From Betaproteobacteria bacterium (GTDB taxonomy: Bacteria; Pseudomonadota; Gammaproteobacteria; Burkholderiales; Burkholderiaceae_C), in NCBI GenBank assembly GCA_025354965.1, contig JANXLW010000231.1, forward strand, positions 1-5,585: 5,585 nt of DNA. Direction: 5' to 3'. Shown here one piece after another: positions 1 to 5,585 of the stretch (position 1 is the stretch's first letter; each line of letters begins with the position of its first letter). The translations under genes and the position numbers were made by a program. The notes beneath the pieces were generated by a model. It made no database searches, had not been told where the DNA came from, and saw only the letters and a list, made by a program, of their open reading frames with translations.

Positions 1-3000
1 CAGGATCAGTGATTTGCAGACGAACCTTGCCTTTGGTCTCTTTACCGAATGACACAGTACCCGTCATTTCCGCCAGAACGCCCTTGTCTTTCGGCGAGCG
101 GGCCTCGAACAATTCAGCCACCCGCGGCAAACCGCCGGTAATATCGCGCGTCTTCTGGCCTTCAATCGGAATCCGTGCCAGCACCTCGCCAGGACCCACG
201 TCCTGACCGTCGCGCACCTGGACCAATGCCCCAACCGGGAAACCAATGGTCACCGAGTGGTCGGTGCCCGGAATTTTGACCTCATTGCCGGACACGTCAA
301 TCAACTTGACTTGCGGACGGACCACTTTGGCGGCACCTCGGCGCTTCGGATCGATCACGACCATGGTCGACAGGCCCGTCACCTCGTCCACCTGCCTGGC
401 CACGGTCAGACCTTCTTCGACATTTTCGAAGCGGGCTTTACCGGCAAACTCAGTGATGATGGGGCGAGTCAACGGATCCCAATTGGCGAGAATCGTGCCA
501 GACTTGATGCCTTGGTCGGCCTTCACCGCCAGCACGGCGCCGTACGGTACCTTGTGACGTTCGCGCTCACGGCCATGTTCGTCGTGAATGACGATTTCAC
601 CGGAACGGGAAATCACCACCAGTTCCTTTTTGCCGTTTGTCACATAGCGCATGGTGGCGTTGAAGCCGATACTGCCGTTCGACTTGGCCTCCACACTGGA
701 CGCTATTGCCGCGCGCGATGCGGCGCCACCAATGTGGAACGTGCGCATGGTCAACTGGGTACCGGGCTCACCGATCGATTGCGCCGCAATCACACCAACC
801 GCTTCACCGCCGTTCACCAGACCACCGCGGCCCAGATCGCGACCATAGCATTTGGCACAAATGCCAAAACGGGTTTCGCAAGTCAAAGCGGTACGCACTT
901 TGACCTCATCAACACCGGCGATTTCCAACTCTTCGATCAGGTCTTCGTCCAGCATGGTTCCGGCCGGGGCCAGCACGGATCGGTTTTCCGGATGCACCAC
1001 ATCATCGGCCGAGGTGCGTCCCAAAATGCGGTCACGCAAAGACTCGATGACTTCACCGCCTTCGACAATAGCGCGCATCAAATAGCCACCGTGCGTGCCG
1101 CAGTCCTGTTCAGTGACCACCAGGTCCTGCGTCACGTCCACCAGGCGACGCGTCAGGTATCCCGAGTTGGCTGTCTTCAACGCCGTATCGGCAAGACCTT
1201 TTCGGGCACCGTGCGTCGAGATGAAGTACTCCAGCACGTTCAGACCTTCGCGAAAGTTGGCGGTGATCGGCGTCTCGATGATGGAGCCGTCCGGCTTGGC
1301 CATCAGACCGCGCATGCCGGCCACCTGACGAATCTGAGCCGCTGAACCACGGGCACCGGAGTCCGCCATCATGTAGATCGAATTGAATGACTCTTGCTGC
1401 ACTTGCTTGCCATGGCGGTCCGTGACCATTTCCCTGGACAACTGTGCCATCATCACCTTGGAGACCTCGTCACCGGCTTTGCCCCAGATGTCCACCACCT
1501 TGTTGTAGCGTTCACCCGAAGTCACCAGTCCCGACGTGTATTGCTGAGCGATCTCCTTGACCTCTTTTTCGGCGCGTTCGATGATGGCGGGCTTTTCAGA
1601 AGGCACCAGCATGTCGTCAATGCAAATCGAGATGCCGGCCTTGGTCGCCAGACGGAAACCATATTGCAGCAATTTGTCGGCAAATACCACAGTCTCCTTG
1701 AGTCCGCATTTGCGGAACGAGACATTGATCAGCTTTGAGATCTCTTTCTTTTTCAGCGCCTTGTTAATGTTTGCAAAAGGCAGTCCTTTGGGCAAAATTT
1801 CCGACAGCAGGGCGCGACCAGCGGTGGTTTCCCACAGTTTGGTGGATGGCAGCAATTCTCCGGTCAGCTTGTCCTTGGTGTACTCGGTCAAGCGCACATT
1901 GATGCGGGAAGTCAGTTCCACCTCGCCGGCGTCAAAAGCACGCTGTACTTCACCGGTGTCGGAAAAAATCAGACCTTCACCCTTGCCATTGATGCGATCC
2001 CGGGTCGTGTAATACAAACCCAGCACGACGTCTTGCGACGGCACAATCGACGGCTCGCCGTTGGACGGAAACAGCACATTGTTGGAAGCCAGCATCAAGG
2101 TGCGGCATTCAACCTGTGCTTCTACCGAAAGCGGCACGTGAACCGCCATTTGGTCACCGTCAAAGTCGGCGTTGAACGCGGCGCAAACCAGCGGGTGCAG
2201 CTGAATGGCCTTGCCTTCAATCAGGATCGGCTCGAAGGCCTGGATGCCCAGACGGTGCAGGGTGGGCGCGCGATTCAGCATCACAGGGTGCTCTTTGATC
2301 ACTTCTTCCAGAATGTCCCACACCACCGGCGTACCGGACTCAACTTCTTTCTTGGCGGCCTTGATGGTGGTGGCAATACCCATGGCTTCCAGGCGAGCGA
2401 AGATGAAAGGCTTGAACAACTCGAGCGCCATCAACTTGGGCAGACCGCACTGATGAAGCTTGAGCGTCGGGCCCACCACAATCACCGAACGGCCTGAATA
2501 GTCGACCCGCTTGCCCAGCAAGTTCTGGCGGAAACGACCACTCTTGCCCTTGATCATGTCGGCCAGCGATTTGAGTGCACGCTTGTTGGCGCCAGTCATG
2601 GCCTTGCCGCGACGACCGTTGTCCAGCAATGAGTCGACCGCTTCTTGCAACATGCGCTTTTCGTTGCGCGCAATGATCTCGGGTGCCTTGAGTTCCAGCA
2701 GACGACGCAAGCGGCTGTTGCGGTTGATCACGCGGCGATACAAGTCGTTCAAATCCGAGGTGGCAAAACGACCACCGTCCAGCGGCACCAACGGACGCAG
2801 GTCTGGTGGCAATACCGGCAACACCTCCAGCACCATCCACTCGGGCTTGATGCCGGATTTTTTGAACGCTTCAAGCAACTTGAGGCGTTTGGTATTTTTC
2901 TTGATCTTCAGTTCCGAGCCGGTCGGATCGTTGCGCAGCTTTTCTATCGATCCTTCGATGTCGATGCTTTGCAGCAAATCCTTGATGCCTTCAGCACCCA

Positions 3001-3538
3001 TCTTGGCCTGAAACTCGTCGCCATATTCCTTGAACTTGGCGTCAAAGTCGTCTTCCGACATGATGCTGAATTTCTTCAGCGGGGTCATGCCGGGATCGGT
3101 CACCACGTAAGCTTCAAAGTACAGTACACGCTCTATGTCACGCAAGGTCATGTCGAGCACCAAGCCCAGGCGTGACGGCAGTGACTTCAGGAACCAGATG
3201 TGAGCACAAGGCGCCGCCAGATCAATGTGACCCATGCGCTCGCGGCGCACCTTTGTCTGCGTCACTTCAACGCCGCACTTCTCGCAGATCACGCCACGAT
3301 GTTTGAGCCGCTTGTACTTCCCGCACAGGCATTCGTAGTCCTTGATAGGGCCAAAAATCTTGGCGCAAAACAGTCCATCACGCTCAGGTTTGAAGGTGCG
3401 GTAGTTGATGGTTTCCGGCTTTTTAACTTCACCGAAGGACCAGGAACGGATCTTCTCGGGAGAGGCCATGCCAATCTTGATGGCACTGAAGTGCTCATCC
3501 GGGGTGAACTGCTTGAACAGGTCGAGTAATGATTTCAT
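1..3538 (-). CDS. rpoC: RNA polymerase beta' subunit, 3'-truncated by window edge
   Basis: This is the largest RNA polymerase subunit. It carries the catalytic magnesium and joins beta, alpha2 and omega in the core enzyme. The ATG at 3538 opens MKSLLDLFKQ and has a well-placed Shine-Dalgarno sequence. The frame then runs 1179 codons to the window edge without a stop, and about 220 C-terminal residues are missing. Domains in order: zinc ribbon with C70, C72, C85 and C88; lid (about 250-262) and clamp helices that bind sigma (about 263-311); switch 2 region with GRFRQNLLGKRVDYSGRS (334-351); NADFDGD (456-462), whose three aspartates hold the catalytic Mg; secondary-channel region (about 600-740); bridge helix (about 768-802); second zinc site with C813, C887, C894 and C897; trigger loop starting QSIGEPGTQLTMRTFHIGG (920-938), split by the SI3 insertion (about 942-1129); and the start of the last catalytic segment, with DITGGLPRVAELFEAR (1132-1147). 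All key residues are present. The gene has no visible promoter of its own and is probably translated from an rpoB-rpoC message. Confidence 0.98.
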   Translation of the reverse strand, partial: MKSLLDLFKQFTPDEHFSAIKIGMASPEKIRSWSFGEVKKPETINYRTFKPERDGLFCAKIFGPIKDYECLCGKYKRLKHRGVICEKCGVEVTQTKVRRERMGHIDLAAPCAHIWFLKSLPSRLGLVLDMTLRDIERVLYFEAYVVTDPGMTPLKKFSIMSEDDFDAKFKEYGDEFQAKMGAEGIKDLLQSIDIEGSIEKLRNDPTGSELKIKKNTKRLKLLEAFKKSGIKPEWMVLEVLPVLPPDLRPLVPLDGGRFATSDLNDLYRRVINRNSRLRRLLELKAPEIIARNEKRMLQEAVDSLLDNGRRGKAMTGANKRALKSLADMIKGKSGRFRQNLLGKRVDYSGRSVIVVGPTLKLHQCGLPKLMALELFKPFIFARLEAMGIATTIKAAKKEVESGTPVVWDILEEVIKEHPVMLNRAPTLHRLGIQAFEPILIEGKAIQLHPLVCAAFNADFDGDQMAVHVPLSVEAQVECRTLMLASNNVLFPSNGEPSIVPSQDVVLGLYYTTRDRINGKGEGLIFSDTGEVQRAFDAGEVELTSRINVRLTEYTKDKLTGELLPSTKLWETTAGRALLSEILPKGLPFANINKALKKKEISKLINVSFRKCGLKETVVFADKLLQYGFRLATKAGISICIDDMLVPSEKPAIIERAEKEVKEIAQQYTSGLVTSGERYNKVVDIWGKAGDEVSKVMMAQLSREMVTDRHGKQVQQESFNSIYMMADSGARGSAAQIRQVAGMRGLMAKPDGSIIETPITANFREGLNVLEYFISTHGARKGLADTALKTANSGYLTRRLVDVTQDLVVTEQDCGTHGGYLMRAIVEGGEVIESLRDRILGRTSADDVVHPENRSVLAPAGTMLDEDLIEELEIAGVDEVKVRTALTCETRFGICAKCYGRDLGRGGLVNGGEAVGVIAAQSIGEPGTQLTMRTFHIGGAASRAAIASSVEAKSNGSIGFNATMRYVTNGKKELVVISRSGEIVIHDEHGRERERHKVPYGAVLAVKADQGIKSGTILANWDPLTRPIITEFAGKARFENVEEGLTVARQVDEVTGLSTMVVIDPKRRGAAKVVRPQVKLIDVSGNEVKIPGTDHSVTIGFPVGALVQVRDGQDVGPGEVLARIPIEGQKTRDITGGLPRVAELFEARSPKDKGVLAEMTGTVSFGKETKGKVRLQITDP
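152..715 (-). other. rpoC: beta' trigger-loop insertion SI3 (about RpoC residues 942-1129)
   Basis: Between the two arms of the trigger loop lies about 190 residues of beta-rich, less conserved sequence (from AIASSVEAKSNGSIGF to the region before ITGGLPRV). This corresponds to the proteobacterial SI3 module of sandwich-barrel hybrid motifs. Its size is close to that of E. coli, while its identity is visibly lower than in the flanking catalytic segments. Its presence supports a proteobacterial source. The boundaries are set by alignment from memory. Confidence 0.8.
725..781 (-). other. rpoC: beta' trigger loop, N-terminal arm (RpoC residues 920-938)
   Basis: The motif QSIGEPGTQLTMRTFHIGG is the mobile element that folds over the incoming nucleotide. 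M931, R932 and H935 match the E. coli substrate-contacting residues M932, R933 and H936. The loop is interrupted immediately afterwards by the SI3 insertion. Confidence 0.94.
848..1102 (-). other. rpoC: beta' second zinc site (RpoC C813, C887, C894, C897)
   Basis: C813 lies in EQDCGTHGG, and C887, C894 and C897 lie in LTCETRFGICAKCYGRD. These match E. coli C814, C888, C895 and C898 with a constant one-residue offset. This structural zinc site packs near the secondary channel. All four ligands are present. Confidence 0.93.
1133..1237 (-). other. rpoC: beta' bridge helix (about RpoC residues 768-802)
   Basis: The segment containing EYFISTHGARKGLADTALK and TANSGYLTRRL is the long helix that crosses the active-site cleft and moves with translocation. 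T789 and A790 correspond to E. coli T790 and A791, beside the templating base. By memory it differs very little from E. coli. The boundaries are approximate. Confidence 0.9.
2153..2173 (-). other. rpoC: beta' catalytic magnesium loop NADFDGD (RpoC residues 456-462)
   Basis: This is the universal multisubunit RNA polymerase signature. The aspartates D458, D460 and D462 (E. coli D460, D462, D464) chelate the catalytic Mg ion used for nucleotide addition. The motif is perfect and is followed by QMAVHVPLS, as in other bacterial beta' subunits, so the subunit should be catalytically competent. Confidence 0.97.
3275..3331 (-). other. rpoC: beta' N-terminal zinc ribbon (RpoC residues 70-88)
   Basis: Four cysteines, C70 and C72 (in ECLCGKYK) and C85 and C88 (in ICEKCGVE), form the zinc-binding site at the tip of the clamp near upstream DNA. 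Numbering matches E. coli RpoC C70/C72/C85/C88 exactly. All ligands are present, so the site should bind zinc. Confidence 0.95.
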
Positions 3539-3544
3539 GTTGAA

Positions 3545-3550
3545 TCCTTT
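3545..3550 (-). promoter_or_regulatory. Shine-Dalgarno sequence of rpoC
   Basis: The minus strand reads AAAGGA, then six bases (TTCAAC), then the ATG at 3538. This is a near-consensus ribosome site at suitable spacing, and it supports that ATG as the rpoC start. It sits in the 24-base gap after the rpoB stop codon. With so short a gap, ribosomes finishing rpoB could reinitiate on rpoC, but that coupling is inference. Confidence 0.85.
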
Positions 3551-3562
3551 TCTTGTCCGTGT

Positions 3563-5585
3563 TTAGCCGCGTTCCAACTCGATATCGATACCGAGTGATC
3601 GAATTTCCTTGACCAGCACATTGAACGATTCCGGCATACCGGCATCGATCGAGTGCTCACCTTTGACAATGCTTTCGTACACCTTGGTACGCCCTTGCAC
3701 GTCATCAGATTTGACAGTGAGCATTTCCTGCAATGTGTAGGCGGCACCGTAGGCTTCCAGCGCCCAGACCTCCATCTCACCGAAGCGCTGGCCACCAAAC
3801 TGCGCCTTGCCGCCTAGTGGTTGCTGCGTCACAAGGCTGTACGGACCGGTGGAGCGGGCGTGCATTTTGTCGTCCACCAAATGGTGAAGCTTGAGCACAT
3901 GCATATAGCCGACCGTGGTCGGACGCTCGAAAGCGTCGCCGCTTCGACCGTCGAACAAATGGGCTTGCGTGCGCGCCGACGTCAACCCTTTGGCTTTGAC
4001 GATATCGTCCGGGTAAGCCAGTTTCAACATGCCACGAATATCTTCTTCAGAGGCACCATCAAACACCGGCGTGGCAAAAGTGGCGCCGGCGCTCAGGTTG
4101 CCTGCCATCTCAAGCACTTCGTCATCGCTCAGTTTCGATACTTCTTCCTTGCGACCGGAGCCGTTGTACAGCGTCTCCAGGAATTTGCGCAGTTCCGCCA
4201 GTTTGGCTTCAGCCTGCAGCATGTCACCGATGCGCTGGCCGATGCCTTTTGCCGCCCAGCCCAAATGCACTTCCAGCACCTGACCGACGTTCATCCGCGA
4301 TGGCACGCCCAGCGGGTTGAGAACAATGTCGCAGGGTGTGCCATCGGCCATATAGGGCATATCCTCGACCGGCACAATCTTGGACACCACACCCTTGTTG
4401 CCGTGACGACCGGCCATCTTGTCACCTGGTTGCAAGCGACGTTTGACGGCCAGATAGACCTTGACCATCTTCAGCACGCCAGCCGGCAGTTCATCGCCCT
4501 GAGTCAACTTCTTGCGCTTCTCTTCAAAGGCCAGGTCGAAGCTGTGGCGCGTTTGCTCCAGCGAGTTCTTGATGCTCTCCAGCTGCGCTGCAATGTCATC
4601 ATCGGCAGGGCGAATATCGAACCAGTGGAATTTCTCCACCGCGGTCAAATAAGCCTTGTCGATCTTGCTGCCTTTGGCGAGCTTTTGCGGACCACCGTTG
4701 GCAGACTTGCCGATCAGTAGTTTCTCAATGCGGTCAAATGCATCAGCTTCCACAATGCGCAGCTGGTCATTCAGATCAAGACGGAAGCGTTTCAATTCAT
4801 CGTCAATGATCTGCTGCGCCCGGCGGTCGCGCACAATGCCTTCACGGGTGAACACCTGCACATCAATCACAGTCCCTTGCGAGCCCTGATCGACACGCAG
4901 TGAAGTATCTTTCACATCACTGGCTTTTTCACCAAAGATGGCGCGCAGCAGTTTTTCTTCCGGTGTCAGCGTGGTCTCGCCTTTGGGCGTGACCTTGCCT
5001 ACCAGCGTATCACCTGGTTGAACCTCGGCCCCCACATAGATGATGCCCGACTCGTCCAGACGGTTGAGCTGTTGCTCGCTCAAATTGGGGATATCGCGAG
5101 TGATTTCTTCCGACCCCAGTTTGGTGTCGCGCGCCATGACCACCAGCTCCTCGATATGGATTGAGGTGTAGCGGTCTTCCGCCACCACACGCTCGCTGAT
5201 CAAGATCGAATCTTCGAAGTTGTAGCCGTTCCAGGGCATGAACGCAACCAGCATGTTCTGACCCAGGGCCAGCTCGCCCAAATCGGTCGACGCACCATCC
5301 GCAATAACGTCGCCCTTGGCCAGTTTGTCGCCCTTCTTGACGATGGGTCGCTGGTGAATGTTCGTGTTTTGGTTGGAGCGTTGGTATTTGATGAGGTTGT
5401 AAATATCCACACCCACTTCACCCGCTTGTGCTTCGGCGTCGTTAACGCGAATCACGACGCGGGTCGCGTCCACGTAATCAACCACACCACCCCGCGTGGC
5501 GGTCACCACGGTACCTGAGTCAACTGCCGATACGCGTTCGATTCCGGTACCGACAAAGGCTTTTTCCGGCCGCAGAATAGGCACC
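3563..5585 (-). CDS. rpoB: RNA polymerase beta subunit, 5'-truncated by window edge
   Basis: This is the C-terminal half of the beta subunit of DNA-dependent RNA polymerase, which with beta' forms the active site and main channel of the core enzyme in the cytoplasm. The 673 visible residues (fragment numbering, first full codon at 5584) start near E. coli residue 690, just past the rifampicin-binding region, so resistance positions cannot be read. Visible landmarks are YNFEDSIL (121-128, with the active-site E124/D125 pair), the KVTPKGET segment (197-204), a lineage-variable insert (about 250-360), GDKMAGRHGNKG (387-398, with lysines K389 and K397 matching E. coli K1065 and K1073), DDKMHARS (571-578, with H575 matching E. 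coli H1237), and the C-terminal beta clamp/anchor ending SLGIDIELERG before TAA. The GTG at 5584 is an internal valine, not the true start. The gene lies 24 bases upstream of rpoC on the same strand and is almost certainly in the same operon. It is intact within the window. Confidence 0.98.
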   Translation of the reverse strand, partial: VPILRPEKAFVGTGIERVSAVDSGTVVTATRGGVVDYVDATRVVIRVNDAEAQAGEVGVDIYNLIKYQRSNQNTNIHQRPIVKKGDKLAKGDVIADGASTDLGELALGQNMLVAFMPWNGYNFEDSILISERVVAEDRYTSIHIEELVVMARDTKLGSEEITRDIPNLSEQQLNRLDESGIIYVGAEVQPGDTLVGKVTPKGETTLTPEEKLLRAIFGEKASDVKDTSLRVDQGSQGTVIDVQVFTREGIVRDRRAQQIIDDELKRFRLDLNDQLRIVEADAFDRIEKLLIGKSANGGPQKLAKGSKIDKAYLTAVEKFHWFDIRPADDDIAAQLESIKNSLEQTRHSFDLAFEEKRKKLTQGDELPAGVLKMVKVYLAVKRRLQPGDKMAGRHGNKGVVSKIVPVEDMPYMADGTPCDIVLNPLGVPSRMNVGQVLEVHLGWAAKGIGQRIGDMLQAEAKLAELRKFLETLYNGSGRKEEVSKLSDDEVLEMAGNLSAGATFATPVFDGASEEDIRGMLKLAYPDDIVKAKGLTSARTQAHLFDGRSGDAFERPTTVGYMHVLKLHHLVDDKMHARSTGPYSLVTQQPLGGKAQFGGQRFGEMEVWALEAYGAAYTLQEMLTVKSDDVQGRTKVYESIVKGEHSIDAGMPESFNVLVKEIRSLGIDIELERG
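4391..4426 (-). other. rpoB: beta active-site lysine motif GDKMAGRHGNKG
   Basis: Fragment residues 387-398 contain K389 and K397, equivalent to E. coli RpoB K1065 and K1073, which contact the RNA 3' end and the incoming nucleotide region. The motif is perfectly conserved. Confidence 0.95.
4505..4837 (-). other. rpoB: beta lineage-variable insertion (E. coli SI2/beta-i9 position)
   Basis: Fragment residues about 250-360 lie between the conserved VFTREG and LTQGDELPAGV segments. This stretch is rich in charged residues and predicted helix (for example DDELKRFRLDLNDQLRIVEA and EQTRHSFDLAFEEKRKK). It occupies the place of the E. coli SI2 insertion but is somewhat longer (roughly ten residues by memory) and differs in sequence. 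It is probably a surface coiled-coil-like module, with no catalytic role expected. Confidence 0.7.

Noticed and set aside
257..1345. Plus-strand 362-codon open frame as a gene
   Set aside because: It lies wholly inside intact, highly conserved rpoC in the mirrored codon register. It has no recognisable domain and is explained by avoidance of TTA, CTA and TCA in the sense strand.
2340..2840. Minus-strand 166-codon open frame
   Set aside because: It is out of frame with rpoC, which reads cleanly through the same bases with conserved clamp-helix and switch motifs.
2645..3529. Plus-strand open frames at 2645-3175 and 3200-3529, and a similar one at 2033-2497
   Set aside because: All are in the same mirrored register opposite rpoC and are broken only where rpoC uses TCA, TTA or CTA. 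They are shadows.
1..3538. Possible frameshift, intein or insertion in rpoC
   Set aside because: Codon-by-codon translation gives a continuous 1179-residue reading with all expected motifs at near-E. coli spacing (offsets of 0 to 2 residues) and no inserted block.
3539..3562. A terminator or separate promoter between rpoB and rpoC
   Set aside because: The 24-base gap has no inverted repeat or T-run on the transcribed strand and is too short for a promoter of its own. It contains only the ribosome-binding site.
3821..4720. Plus-strand 299-codon open frame as a gene
   Set aside because: It is the mirror-register shadow of rpoB through its most conserved region, with no family resemblance of its own.
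5582..5584. GTG as the start codon of the rpoB product
   Set aside because: The codon is an internal valine matching the conserved segment just after the E. coli Q688 region. The protein continues beyond the window edge.

Overview
The window holds one locus, all on the minus strand: the 3' half of rpoB followed by most of rpoC. These encode the two large catalytic subunits (beta and beta') of bacterial RNA polymerase. Both genes are cut by the window edges. The rpoB start lies beyond position 5585, and the rpoC end lies before position 1.

Organism: the sequence is bacterial and proteobacterial, and most likely Betaproteobacteria, order Burkholderiales, perhaps Comamonadaceae. This rests on remembered resemblance of both proteins to Burkholderiales RpoB and RpoC. 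Supporting points are the rpoB-rpoC order, a beta' trigger-loop insertion (SI3) of the proteobacterial kind, and GC content in roughly the mid-50s by spot count. No database search was possible, so the family-level guess is weak.

Layout in transcription order (right to left): 5585-3563 is rpoB from about E. coli residue 690 to its stop codon. Next comes a 24-base gap (3562-3539) carrying a Shine-Dalgarno sequence. Then 3538-1 is rpoC from its ATG through residue 1179, about 85% of the usual ~1400 residues. I translated rpoC codon by codon and found no stop, frameshift, intein or insertion. Catalytic and metal-binding residues are in place in both proteins: the beta' NADFDGD loop, both beta' zinc sites, the bridge helix, the trigger loop and the two active-site lysines of beta.

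There is no non-coding stretch over 24 bases. I see no RNA gene, mobile element, CRISPR array, terminator or separate promoter. The tight spacing fits co-transcription, with the two products assembling with alpha2 and omega into the core enzyme. I find no evidence of a previously undescribed system. The observations below are minor points about a highly conserved housekeeping locus.
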